DNA of 64,000 nucleotides from Pyropia haitanensis (Eukaryota; Rhodophyta; Bangiophyceae; Bangiales; Bangiaceae). Made by a program: the position numbers and the translations under genes. This document shows positions 41,062 through 51,959 of this stretch, one piece after another. Numbering within the stretch: position 1 is the first letter of the stretch; each line of letters begins with the position of its first letter. Location of the stretch: contig SDUX01000010.1 in assembly GCA_008729055.1 (NCBI GenBank), forward strand, positions 2,619,090 through 2,683,089, read 5' to 3'. The notes beneath the pieces are model-generated. The model had not been told where the DNA came from. It was given only the letters and a program-made list of their open reading frames with translations, and ran no database searches.

Positions 41062-42858
41062 GCGGCGGCACGAGGGCGGGCAAGCGGCAGCGGGCGGCGG
41101 CGGCGGCTGGGGGGGGGGGGGGGGGTGTGCACGGCTCACCGGTGGTGGGTGGGACCGTGGCCGCCGGCGCTGGCACGCCGCGCGGGCGGACTTGCACGCT
41201 TCGACCGGTCGGGAGGGCGCGTGGGTGCCCCGCCGCGACGCTCTCGAGAGCGCTCTGCGAGCGGGGAGCTGGTCCCCGGCGTGCGCTGTGAGGGCCGCTG
41301 GAGGCGGCCGGCCGGGGCGGGCGGGTGAGGGAAGGTGGGGGGGGAGGTGGCGGGGGCAGGGGGGACACGGAGGGGGGGAGCGAGGCCGCCGGTCCGCTCG
41401 CGCAGACGGGGACGGGCGTGGCGGGCGCGGCGAGGCCAGCCCGCGGCGGCAGGCGCGGCGCGCGCGCGGGGCCCTCGGCGGCGGCGGCGGCCGCCTGCCA
41501 GGCGCGCCCCCCATCTGTCCCAACCCAGAGCCGCGGTGGCGCCCACCGCCGCCGCCGTCGTCGTGGCTGTGGGTCGCTCGCTGGCACGTGGGGGCCAGTG
41601 CGTGGGCGTGGGAGGGGGTGGCTCGCGGGGCGGGACGGGGGGCGGGGGGCCGGCGTGCTGGCCACCACACCACTGGCGGCGCCGGGTGCGGGACTGCCAG
41701 AGACAGTGGGCGGCAGCGCATGGCGACGGGGGGGGAGGAGGGGGGCTAGTGGGAGGGTGGGGGCCGGGGCCCCCGCCGAGCACGCGAAAAAGCATCAACC
41801 GGCAGCGCCCAGATACAAAAAAAAAAACGCGGCTGATTCGGTGTGATACGCGAGCCGGCGTGGCGCCCCCCTCCCATCACCCCGCTCTCCCCACCCTGCT
41901 CAGCAACCTCCCCGGTCAGGAGGTGTGCTGGGAAGTGAGGCGGGCCGACGCGGAAAATAGCTGGCGGTCGGGGGCCCACACAGCCCCGACGGGGGGCGGC
42001 GAGGGGGGGGGGGGGGGGGGTAGCCTAGCCGGCCAGCCAGAGGGGTTTGCGGTGGCAACCCAGGCGCGGCTGGTGGGGCCCCGCCGTGGCGTCGGTATGA
42101 GGGACGGGTGGCTTTCGGCCTCGAGTCCGTCCACCTGCGTGTCCCATTGGACCGAGCGGCTGCACCGCAGCCGACTGTCATCGACTAGATTTCGCATTGA
42201 GGCATTTTTAGCAGGATGTTCCAATAAAAGGGATCTACTCGATGGTTTAGACACAAGGACACGTACTCCAACAGGACTCCGTAGAGTCCAAGGCAATCGG
42301 ACATTCGGTAATTCCCGAATTGCTTACGATGTGCTTTTTAAAAGACATAGCCCTTGACTGGTAGTTGACTTACATCACCTGTGAATTTAATTCTGCGAGC
42401 AGTTGATTGCTTGTTGTACTGGCCAGTCTTCTGGTTTTCTGTGTAAGGTGGACATACTTACAAGGATCTTATAGCTCAGTTTGGTGTAGTTTTGTTCTAT
42501 TCAATGTATTTGTTGATGAGAGCGCTCATCGTTCGTGAGCTGTACTGACAGTGGCTAGTTTACAGTCTTGGTCATGTAAGTCGTCATTGATGACCGCTGT
42601 GCCAATGCTCGGGCGCCGTTTCTGCAGAACCTGTGGACACGCCCCCACTGCAAAGGCCTGCGCGGGCACGGCAGTCGCTCGACTGGATCCGGCAGACGAA
42701 GCCCGACCATCGCCTTGCGTACCTGCCTCTCTGTCTACCCCTTACTGCTGGGTGTGACCACCAGTCCCCACTGGAAGGTGCCTTGCGATCGGCCGTGTAC
42801 ATTCACGGGCCGAGCCGGTGTGCGCATCCTCACTGACAGACACTCGGCTGCGGGGGTG
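39707..42858. other. Large low-complexity intergenic region
   Basis: About 3.1 kb without a recognisable gene. From 39707 to 41760 it consists of GCC/GGC-rich sequence and long G runs (near 40597-40611, 40671-40692, 41110-41125) whose frames give only Pro/Ala/Gly/Arg-rich translations on both strands. The open frame of CNOT4 exon 1 also runs up to about 40762, so part may be that gene's 5' region. From about 42160 to 42560 the GC content drops sharply; this AT-rich block has no open frame or recognisable element. Confidence 0.5.
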
Positions 42859-44154
42859 ATGGAGCGGGCGCTGTCAGAGGGGGGCGGGCGCCGCCGCGAC
42901 GACGGCCGCCGCGGGGACGGCGGCGGCCGCGGCGGTGAGCGGTCGGGGGGTGGCCGCGACGGCGGCCGTGACGGCGGCCGTGATAGTGGCCGGGACGGCG
43001 GGCGGGATGGCGGCGGGGGGGTGAAGAAGCGCCGCAGTACGTGGTCGCTTTGACAGCTTCTTTTCGCCCCTTTTGCTGATTGCGCCTGGTTCCAGGTGTG
43101 CAGTGACATCTGACGCCCAGGTGGTGGACGTCAATGATGGGTGAAGAGAGGAAGGGGTGGTGCACAAGCGGCGCGTTGTGTTTTCTTTCTGGGCGGCCCT
43201 GCTTACTTGCCCGCCCGTCCACGTTTGCGTTCGCCTGGTGCTGGCTTCGTCTGGCGTCTGCTCGTTCGACGCATCCCCGGCCCTTCTCTTGTTCCTGGGG
43301 TTGCGGACAATGCCCATCGCCCCCGTCCCTCTGCGCCCTTCTCCCTGGCGTGTTACTTGGTGCGCCGTTCCCAGGCGGCCGGCGTTCGGGCCGTTCGGGT
43401 GGGGGTGGCCGGAGCGGGGGCGGCCGTGACGGCGGCGGCGGCGGCGGCGGTGGCGGCGACAGCCACCGCAAGGTATCTCGCACCGCCCAGGAGCTGGATG
43501 ATGAGATGGAGCTGTACCGCGCCGCCCGTGACGGAAAGGACGTGGCGGAAGTGAAGGCGGCCCTCGAGGCGCGCCGCGCGGAGGAGGCCAAGGCACTCAA
43601 GGCGCGCCGCGCAGAGGAGGCCAAGGCCAAGCTCGACTCGGCGATGGTACGTTGCGCGCCATGCGGGTGGCCCCGTCGTGAGCGCTATTGCTGCTTTGCC
43701 GCGCTCTGGTGGAAGCTTTTGCACACCAGCGCAGTGGGGCATCATGCGAGGCAAGTTCAGGGGTTGGCCCAGAGGTTGTGGAGGTGTGTTATCGGCTTGG
43801 TGCACGTGATAAACGTCTGGTATTGACTGACGCCTTGCTTCTTCCAGAATTGCGCCTGCTCCCGTTCTCGCTCTCCCCCCCGGTGCTGTGTGTCGCGCCT
43901 CCTCCCACCGCCGTCGTGGTGTGTGTGCTTAGGATGACTACCGCACGGGGGCTGACAAACCGGCGGACGCGACGGCGGCCGTCCCGGGTGGTGCGCCGGC
44001 TGGCGGCAATGCGCCGGCTGCCGCTGGTGATAGGGATGCGCCAGCGGCGTCGGCTGCCAGCGGCGACGTCAAGGCGGCCGACGCACCGGCGCGCGCGCCT
44101 GACGGCGCGGATGGGGCGCCGGCTGCTGCGATCGCCGCGGCGCCCACCGAGTGA
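42859..44154 (+). CDS. RGG-box protein with CHTOP/ALY-like LDDEMELY motif
   Basis: Three exons, 42859-43036, 43375-43646 and 43933-44154, all with GTACGT-type or matching junctions (phases 1 and 0), give 223 residues. Exon 1 is a run of GRDGG/GGRD repeats with a KKRRS end. Exon 2 opens with further RSGGGGRSGGG repeats, then SRTAQELDDEMELYRAA and a charged helix with two near-copies of ARRAEEAKA. Exon 3 starts DDYRTGADKP and ends in an Ala/Pro/Asp-rich tail. Arg-Gly repeats plus a TAQELDDEME-type segment recall the C-terminal FoP-duplication motif of the mRNA export factors CHTOP and ALYREF, which binds the UAP56 helicase. There is no RRM. The likeness is short, so the export role is inference. 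Confidence 0.65.
43037..43374 (+). other. RGG-protein intron 1
   Basis: 338 nt, donor GTACGT, acceptor TTCCCAG. The phase-1 join makes an AGC codon and continues the RS/G-rich region. Confidence 0.8.
43647..43932 (+). other. RGG-protein intron 2
   Basis: 286 nt, donor GTACGT after the ATG (Met) codon, acceptor GCTTAG. Phase 0. Confidence 0.78.
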
Positions 44155-44548
44155 CTGTTGGGGATGGGGCGGACGTGGCGGCGGGGCCGGGCACGGGTGC
44201 GGGGCGCGGCGGCGGCGGCGACCTCCGTGTGCTGCTGGCGGGGGGTTGAGGGGGTCGGGATGGGCGGCCTAGTCCGCGCGCTGGGCAAGCAGGCACGGCG
44301 GTTTGCAGCCCCGCCGGGCGTCGGACGACCGCGTGGTCGGCGGTGCGGGCGGACGTGCCGTGCCCACCATCGTGTGCTTCGCGCGGGCACTCGATGTCGC
44401 TTCGTGGCGACGAGGGGTGGTCGCGGTGCGCCGGGACGGTGTCGACCCAGAGGTGCACAGAGGAGAGTGACGCCCGGAACTCCAACAAAAAAGGAAGGCG
44501 TAGTGTGCCAACGCCGCGGGCCTGCGAGTCGGGCCGCCCCCCCCCCCC
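44155..44548. other. Convergent 3' interval, RGG protein / C2 protein
   Basis: 394 bp between convergent stops; no gene seen. A C run (44537-44549) abuts the C2-protein stop. Confidence 0.5.
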
Positions 44549-46176
44549 CTAGAGCCCGTCCCACAGCCCCCCCTCCCGTAGCACCTGCGCACGGGCGTTG
44601 GTCAGGTTTGCATCGTCGTCCTCGTTGCCCGTGGCCTCCCACAGCCGGTACGCCCGCTGCTCCGTCAACCGTGTGAGCGCCGACTGTGCGGAGGGGGGGG
44701 GGGTTCAGACGTGGAGGTTTCGGAAGGGGGGGGAGGGGCACCAGAGTCACAAAGGGGCGCGGAATTCGCGCCGCGCACAGCGATGAGCGACGACAGGTCG
44801 TGCCCGCGAAAGAAGGTGCACAGCCCCCGCAAAGGTACACCAAGAGAGGAAATTGCTAGCGGCACCAGTTGGGTCGTCCGGCAACCGCCAAAAAGGGGTG
44901 AGGAGGAAAGAGCGCGGTCAGCAGGTCGCCCACCCCCGACGCACGTGGGCCGTCCAACGGACGATGGCCGGTCCGCACCGCACCCGCACCATCAATCCGT
45001 GCATCCTCCTGCAGATCCCACCCAGCGTCGCTACCCCCGTCCGCTCCCCGCCCCCCCTGCGGCCGGTACAAACCCATCACAGCCCGTACCCCCCCCCCCC
45101 CCCCTCCACCCGTCGCCCCCCCCCACGTACCTGCCAGTTGGCACGGAGCCCCCGGGAGTGCCCCTCGTTGGCCCACAAAAATAGCGCCAGGTCGCCAATG
45201 CTGAGGAACCGCTTGGTCAGCACGTCTGGCCGGCGGCCGCCGATCCCCCCCCCCCCGCCGCGCCCCCCCCCGCCGTCGCCACGAGCGCCGCCTCCATTTC
45301 CGCGAGGTCCGCCTCCTCCAGCAGCTCCACCACCTCCTCCCGCACTGACGCAGAGACGGAGAGGCGGCCGAGGCCGGCGAGCACCCCACGCTTGCGCGGC
45401 TTGAACAGCTCGAGGGTGGTGTGCAGCACGCGGGGCGGGGCGGGGGGGGCGGGCGGCTCCCGCGACGCTTGCTGGTGGAGCAGCGACGGCTGGACGGGCG
45501 ACGCGGGCGTGCCGGGCGTGCCGGGCGTGCTTGGCGTGCTGCCAGGCACCCGCAGCGCCGCCGGCATGGCGGTGGAAGGGGCGGAGCCCCCTGCGGGGGT
45601 GACACCGGGCGTCGGAGAGCCGCGGCCTCCGTCGCCGCCGCTGCCGCTCCCGCTGCCGCTGCGGCCGCTGCCACCGCCGCTGGGGGCGGGGGAATGCCCC
45701 CGTCCGGCCAGTGGTACCCGCGCGGAGTCATGGGAGCCCCCCGACGCGGCCGGGGGCAGTGGGGATGACCGGTGCGGCGTTGGCGGCGCGGCGTCCCGGC
45801 CGCCACCAGCCGGCGGCAACGGCCCGCCCGGCGGCGCCGCCTCAGCCGCCCGCGTGATGGGAATGCGGTTGACCGGCAAGAGGGCGAGCCCGATGAGCTC
45901 GTCCCGCGTCAGCGTGTCCTCGTCCCACACCTTGAGAACAAGCACGTCCTCGGAGGGCGCGACGCCAAACTCAAAGCTCTCATTCCACACGGGCGTGACG
46001 ACCCGCTTGAGTGTCCGCGTGCGGACGGTGGTGGGCAGCGACGCGGCGGACGCGACGCCGGTGGGCACCACCACCGACACGGTCACAAACGGGTCCGCGA
46101 GGCCGTAAAAGTCCATCCGCGGGACCCGAGCCGCGCCCAGCGTGAGCGTCACCGTGTACAGTCGCTTGGTCCGCAT
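44549..46176 (-). CDS. C2-domain protein of unknown family, split by a homopolymer frameshift
   Basis: An N-terminal C2 domain occupies about residues 8-120: VPRMDFYGLADPFVTVSVV, TPVWNESFEFGV and LVLKVWDEDTLTRDELIGLA. The acidic residues expected for calcium and phospholipid binding are present. A long Pro/Gly/Ser linker follows, then LFKPRKRGVLAGLGRLSVS and a helix EEVVELLEEADLAEMEAALV. The frame then meets C runs of 12 (45245-45256) and 9 bases and would stop at 45217. With one extra base it continues PDVLTKRFLSIGDLALFLWAN and RGLRANWQ to a GTACGT donor at 45130. A phase-0 join to 44683 gives SALTRLTEQRAYRLWEATG and ends DGL. The corrected total is 393 residues in whole codons. Another open segment at about 44779-44858 fits only with a phase change and was left out. 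The protein family is not recognised. Confidence 0.7.
44684..45130 (-). other. Probable intron of the C2-protein gene
   Basis: 447 nt, donor GTACGT, acceptor GCACAG, phase 0 both sides. It contains long C and G runs. An alternative model with an internal exon at about 44779-44858 cannot be excluded. Confidence 0.6.
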
Positions 46177-46967
46177 CGTGAGCGCGGTCGCACCAACACG
46201 CAATTGCCGGTCACGGGGGTGGGAGGCGGTGGGGCGGCAGAGTACCCGACGGGAACCCAAGGGGGCGGGGGGAACGGCAGGGGGGACCGCAAAAACAAAA
46301 AAACAAAAAAAAAACGGCCGAGCGCGGAGGCAATCACAGGCCGGGGAAGGCGAGCGCAAAGCAGCGGCAGGGGCGGGGACAAGGAATGGATAGTCACGCA
46401 GCAGGGGGGAGGGCGGGCGTCATGGAGCAGGACCGGGAGCCCCGCGGGACCGCGTCGGCGCTGCAGCGGGAGGGCGCCGCTGTAGCTACCATGAGTGGTG
46501 TCGTCAAGCGTCTGTCGGTCAAGCGTATGAACGAGTACTGTAATGAGCGTATCTGTGGTACGCATTGAGGGGGCAATTCCCGGCCACACCTGTTCTCGTC
46601 GCCAGGCAGCACCGCAAAGGTCAGACGCCACCTGTCTGTATGCTTTTGGCGGGAAGAGTTCCATGTCTGCAAACCTCCTGTTTTCCAAGATCCTGGTAGC
46701 TGTCGATCCACCACCTGCTTTGCCACCGCAGCAGCGCTTGCCGTTGGCTCGTGTATATCCCACCAACGGTTGCCCCGACCTGGCCTGTTGGCCTCTCTCC
46801 TCCTACGGTACCCCCCCCGGCTGCCCTGCGTCCTCTTGCGTGCGCAACGGTCAGCGGGGCGTGGCTCCTCACGCCCCACCGCGGCATCGTCTGCGCGGCG
46901 AGAGTCCACCTCGGCAACGATAGCTGCGTGGCGAGGCGCCGCCACTGCCGCCGGGCCGGCGCCGGGA
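46177..46967. promoter_or_regulatory. Divergent promoter interval, C2 protein / PNKP
   Basis: 791 bp between divergent starts. Includes an A-rich purine segment at 46288-46312 and a lower-GC part at 46490-46720. No specific element is assigned. Confidence 0.42.
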
Positions 46968-47115
46968 ATGAGCGACGGGGAGCGCCCGCGGAAGCGGGTG
47001 CGCCGCTCGTCCGCCCCGTCTCCCCCGGCAGCAGCCGCGGCGGCCGGCCGCATGGATGCGCCCCGGCGGGGGGCGGCCCGGGGTGGCGGCAGCGGCGGCG
47101 GCAGCGGCGGCGGCA

Positions 47116-47154
<39 letters not shown>

Positions 47155-48455
47155 GCGGCGGCGGCGGCGGTTGTGTCTGGAACGCGGCAGGCCTGTCCGA
47201 GGCGGCCGCCGCGGCGGGAGAGCTCCTCTCCATGACCAATGGCGCGTACCGGGCGGCGGTGGCGGCGACGGCGCCGCCGTCGGGCGGGTGGAAGGTCGCG
47301 GCGTTTGACCTCGACCACACCCTCATCGTGCCGCCGGTGGCCAAGGCCCGCTTCTTTGGGCCGACCGAAACGGGCTGGGCGCCCGCGCTCCCGACCGTCC
47401 TGCCCGGCCTTGCCGCTACCGCGGCTGCCGGCTACCTGGTCGCTGTGCTCACCAACCAGGGCGGGCTGGCCAAGCAGCCGCGGCTGCTGCCCCCCCTCCG
47501 CGCCCGCGTCGAGTCGTTTGCCGCCGCCGTCGGCTCGGACGTGCCGCTCTGCGTCTACGTGTCGCCCGGCTACAACCGGCTCCGCAAGCCCGCGACGGGC
47601 TTGTGGGAGGCGGCGGCGGCGGCGGTGGCGGCGGCCGCGCCCCCCGCCGCCCGCGCCGGCGGGGTGGACGGCCCGCCCGCGGTGAACGCGGCGGCCAGCT
47701 TTTACGTTGGCGACGCGGCGGGCCGGCCAAAGGACTTTGCCGACACGGACCGCAAGATGGCGCTCAACGCGGGCCTCCGCTTCTTCACCCCCGAGGCGTA
47801 CTTTGGGTCGCCGCCCGCCCGGGGCAGCGGCCTGTGGCGGCAGCCCGACCGGCTGCCGACGGTGGCCGCGGAGGACCTGTCCCGCCACCCGCTGAGCGGC
47901 TACGACCCCGCCGCGGACCTCCCGTCCGCCATTGTGTGTGACCGCGCGTCGTCGGCGGCGGCGGCGGTGGCGGCGGCGGTCACGCCCGCCGGCTTCCTCG
48001 ACGCGGTCCCCCCCGGCTGCGGCGGCAGCGGCGGCAGCGGCGGCAGCGGCGGCAGCGGCGGCGGCGGCGGTGGCGGCGGCCGGGGCGGGGACCCCCCGCA
48101 GGCGGTGGTGCTGCTGGTCGGCTGCCCCGGCAGCGGCAAGTCCACGTTTGCCGAACGGCACCTCGTCCACGCCCGCGGCTACGTCCGCGTCAGCACCGAT
48201 GACCTTGGCACCGCCCCGCGGGCGGCCAAGGCGGTGCGGGAGGCCCTCGCCGCCGGCGCGTCGGTGGTGGTGGACAACACCCACGGCGCGCCGGCCGCAC
48301 GCAAGGTGTTTCTCGACGCGGCGCGCCGCGCCGCGCCGGCCGCGGTGGTCAAGGCGCTGGTGTTTGACACGCCGCGGGAGACGGCGTGGCACCTCAACCT
48401 GTTGCGGGAGGGGTGTGTGGTGCCCGCACCGTCGGGGGGGGCGCCGTCGAGCGGG

Positions 48456-48520
<65 letters not shown>

Positions 48521-48716
48521 GGCCGCCGCCGCCGCCGTGGCGCCGTATGGCTACTTTGGCGGCCGCCGGCGGGTGCCAGCGGTGGCGTTCAACGTCTTTG
48601 CCGCCCGCTACGTGGAGCCGTCGACCGACGAGGGCTTCCACGCCGTCGGCCACGTGCGGTTCGTGCCCCAGTTCCGGACCGCCGCGGAGCGGGCGGTGTT
48701 TGGCCAGCGCACCTGA
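46968..48716 (+). CDS. PNKP: Polynucleotide kinase 3'-phosphatase
   Basis: Repairs DNA strand-break ends by removing 3'-phosphate and adding 5'-phosphate. Single exon of 582 residues. After a basic start (MSDGERPRKRVRRSS) and a polyglycine run comes the HAD-type phosphatase: AAFDLDHTLI with the DxDxT nucleophile at about residue 112, AVLTNQGGLAKQ, VYVSPGYNRLRKPATGLW and SFYVGDAAGRPKDFADTDRK. The kinase follows a Gly/Ser linker: VVLLVGCPGSGKSTFAER (P-loop near 386), YVRVSTDDLGT and VVVDNTHGAPAARK, ending at VRFVPQF. There is no FHA domain, so the layout is phosphatase then kinase as in fungi. Three polyglycine runs, one of about 25 residues at 48457-48520, are (GGC)n and may vary in length. 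It is divergent from the C2 gene. Confidence 0.94.
48457..48521 (+). repeat. (GGC)n microsatellite coding polyglycine in PNKP
   Basis: Over 60 bp of almost pure GGC inside the kinase domain region, preceded by smaller blocks at 47095-47169 and 48022-48080. It is in frame, so length changes keep the protein readable. Confidence 0.9.
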
Positions 48717-49719
48717 GCGCGGCGGCGCCCGCGCGGCAGGGCGCGGCGGCGAGTCGGTGCCGCAGCGCCCGCGTGCGGCGTGTTGCTCTTTCCCCGCGTG
48801 CTGGCGGTGTGGTGGGCGCCCGCCCGGTTTGGTTGGCGCCAGCCGCCGCCCCGTTTGCTGTGTGTGCGCTGCTGCGGCGTCAGAGCTGTGGGCCGGCAGC
48901 GCATCTGTGTCTGCCCAGGCGCGACGGGTGCGGACAGCGTGTGTCTGTACGGGCGCAGCGGCCAGGCGGCTGGCGCTGCGGCGATGCTCCTTGCTCGTAC
49001 GGCCGCGTCGCCCAGCGTGGATACCCCTGTCCTGGTACGCGAGCCGCGTGGTGGCGGCAGCGAACGTCATGACCGCATCGGACGGCGCCCCCTGTGTCCG
49101 CACGCATCGTGGTTGCCTGGCGTTTGCCCTTTTTCTCTCCTTGGCCATGGGCCGCGCCACTCCCCTGGCACGCCGCAACCAAAACGCAACCACCCGTTGT
49201 CTTTTTGTACGCTGCTCCGCGTCGTGCCCTTGTCTTTGTGTGCGGTTGTCGCTCCCGTGACCGCCCAAGGCCCGTAACGCTGGGCGGGATGCACAGGATG
49301 CACACGCCGCAGCTCCTGGCTCTGAAAACGCATCCATACTCGACTCCGCAGCGCCCGTTGTTCGCAATGCATGGACGGCATCCCCTCTGGCGCGTACCCC
49401 GAGGGCCAACGTGGGAAACCAAAACAGCTGCACCGCTCGTAGAGCCCGCAGCGCAATGTCGTACCGGTCTGTGCTTCTTTTGATGACGTTTACTTTTTTT
49501 TTTTTTCCCTATGGCACCAGCTGCGTCCCTCGCCGCTGGTGGCGTTGTGTGCATGCAATCGCACTCCCCCCGTGGGCGGGCGCACGCAATCCATCCGACG
49601 GCGGGCGCCCACGCGTGCGGCACGCACGCCGCGCCGTTGCGCCCCAAACAAACCGCGGCAGCCCGGGCCTCGCTCGTTGGGGACGCCCGCCCACCCCACC
49701 CCACCCCCCCCACCATCCG
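48717..49719. other. Convergent 3' interval, PNKP / MINPP-like
   Basis: 1.0 kb of mixed composition with a T run at 49494-49506. Long frames antisense to PNKP extend into it, but no recognisable protein is present. Confidence 0.5.
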
Positions 49720-50060
49720 TCACCGGTGGCGCCGCGCGCGGACCGCCACCGCCACGCGGGTGGCGGGGTGGAGTGCGCCGACGCCGGGCACCCCCCCCCC
49801 CCCCCCCCCCCGCGCGCGCGCATCGTCGGCTTGGACGCGGCGGAGGAGCGCGAGCAGGTCGGGCAGGTCCACCGCCCCGTCCGGCCCGTGCGGCGCGCAC
49901 GACCGGACGACCCGCACGTACCGCTCTTGGAGGCGGAAGCGCACCCGGAGGGGCGCGCCGCCCGCGGCGCCCGCCGGGGGGGCGTGCAGCTCCATGGCGA
50001 GCGACGCCCCAAACGGGCACAGCGCCGACATGCCCGACCGCCGCCGCCCGCGCGGCCACG

Positions 50061-50095
<35 letters not shown>

Positions 50096-50937
50096 ACGTC
50101 GCCCCCGCCCGCGTCGGCCGCCACCCCCTCCCCGTCGTCGTCATGACCGTCGGTGCAGTCGCCGTCAATGCCCAGCAGCAGCAGCAGCGGCACCAGCGTC
50201 TCGGCGTGTGCAAAGCGGAGGTCGCCCACCGCGGCGGGCCGGCAGCCCCCCCCCCCCCCTCCCCCGCGGCGCCCCGCTTCTTCTTCCGCCGCTTGCTCTT
50301 GGACGCGCCCCCCCAGTCGGCGGCCGCCGCCGCGGCCGCCGCCGCCTCGAGCGACCGTGCCAGGTCCCCACACAGCGGCCCCGTCGCGGCGGCAAACCGG
50401 TCGTGGCCGCGGTGAAAGTGGCGCACCCGCTCCTCCGCGGCGACGAGCGCCGCGACGGTGGGCTCGTCGAGGAGGTCCGCCAGCACCGCCTCGCCGCCGG
50501 CGCCCGCCGCAAACGCCGCCGCGTCGGCGAGGGAGGCCAGCTCGGGGAGCCCAAAGCCAGCAGCCGCCAGCGCGGCGGGCGCGACGCCGCCCAGCGCCAC
50601 GCCAAGCGCCTCTAGGGTGGCGGCCGGCACAGTGGCCGCGTCGGGCGACGCGGCGGCGGCCGCGGCGGTCGGTGACACGGCGGCCGTGACGGCGCGGCCA
50701 ATGGCCTTGTGCCGCCGCACAAACGCTTGGTAGTCCTTGTTGGCGTCAAAGAAGCGGAGCACGGCGTCACGGCCGGTGGAGAGCACCACCAGGGGGCCGG
50801 GGCCGAGCGGCGGCCGCCGCGCGCTGGCACGCGCGCCGCCCCGAGGGGGGAGCGCCGCCGCCCCCGGCGGCGCGTGATGGCCGAGCGAGAGACCAAGCCG
50901 CAGCCGCTCCGCCGGCGGCCGGCGGTGGCTCCAAGGA

Positions 50938-50985
<48 letters not shown>

Positions 50986-51413
50986 CCACCTGCCACAACG
51001 TCCGTCTCGGTGGTGCGGCCGCCCATCTTGGCGCGGTAGCCCGCCACAAACGCGCGGGCCGACGAGATGGCGCGCTCCTTGTGGGTGGCCCGCACCAAAA
51101 TGCCCGCCACCCGCCCCCCCCCCGCGTCGTACACGTCGGCGAGGGCGGCGTGGTAGCGGGCGGCGAACCGGGCGCCCGCGGCGTGCATCTCGGCCACCCC
51201 CGACGGCGCGAGCAGCCCCGGCCGGCGCTCCCAGCCGTCCAGCCGGCGTTCCCAGCCGACGAGCCACGCCGGCGGCGGCGACCCCGCCGCCGCCACCAGC
51301 CCGGCCAGCAGGCCGTGCACGCGGCGCATGCGGGCGGCGCAGCCGCGAGTCGGCTCCCGCGTGCCGTGGCGGATGAGCAGGCTCACGTGCAGCAGCCGGC
51401 TGCCGCCGCCGGC

Positions 51414-51448
<35 letters not shown>

Positions 51449-51959
51449 AGCTGGGGAGGCCGCCTACATCATAAGGGGACTCGACGACGAGGTGGCGGCG
51501 GCCCACCGGGGCGTCAAAGGGGGATTTGGTGCCGAGGTGCTCCACAGGCCGCCACGCCAGCGCCGCGGCCGCCGACTGCGCCTCAGCGGTGGCGGCCAAG
51601 AGGGCGGCAAGCGCCCTTGGGCACAGCGGCGGCGGCGACGACAGCGGCGGGGAGCCCGCCGGCGAGAGCGGCGGCAGCGGCACGGGCACGCGGGCAGCGG
51701 CGGGGGAGGCAGGGGCAGGGGCGGGGGTGAGGAGCAGCGACGACAGCCGCGCGGGGGGCGGGAGGGGGAGACCCGCCGGTGCCGGCCGCGGGGATGGACA
51801 CAGGGAGGTGGTTTCGGAGGGCGGGCTCGACGACTCCCACGTGATCACCGACGCGGAGGAGGAAAAGGTGCCGCCGCTGCCCTCATGCGACGGCGCCGCC
51901 TCAAAGGTAGCACACTCAGCGGGTAGGGCGGCGCCCAGCGGAAAGTCATCGTCGTCCAT
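49720..51959 (-). CDS. MINPP1: Multiple inositol polyphosphate phosphatase-like histidine phosphatase, split by a homopolymer frameshift
   Basis: Histidine-acid-phosphatase family member close to MINPP, which removes phosphates from InsP6 and related compounds. Active-site RHGTREPT (about residue 196) follows a VSLLI strand. Later come KERAISSARAFVAGY and LRFFDANKDYQ. The second catalytic motif, LRFAHAETLVPLLLLLGI, is in another frame. The switch falls at the 14-base C run 50246-50259 (plus strand). One extra base joins the halves into 747 codons that include CPFGASLAMEL and LRVRFRLQERYVRVV, as in the family C-terminus. A (GCC)n polyalanine block lies at 50938-50987. The last residues are doubtful because a 21-base C run (49791-49811) precedes the stop. 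The ATG at 51959 gives MDDDDFPLG without a clear secretion signal; the in-frame ATG at 52106 adds a weakly hydrophobic leader. Whether it is secreted is open. Confidence 0.85.
50938..50987 (-). repeat. (GCC)n microsatellite coding polyalanine in the MINPP-like gene
   Basis: About 16 GCC/CCG units, read in frame as polyalanine between the DVVAGG and PWSHRR segments. Confidence 0.9.

Noticed and set aside
42460..42500. TATAGCTCAGTTTGGTGTAG, like a tRNA D-arm
   Set aside because: No matching acceptor stem, anticodon arm or T-arm could be folded around it.
44779..44858. An extra exon of the C2 gene (reading VPLRGLCTFFRGHDLSSLIA)
   Set aside because: Looks protein-like, but its only acceptor is in the wrong phase, while the direct join 45131 to 44683 keeps frame.
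46869..49433. An 854-residue open frame antisense to PNKP
   Set aside because: Shadow of PNKP and its GGC repeats; contains only polyalanine and Arg-rich sequence.
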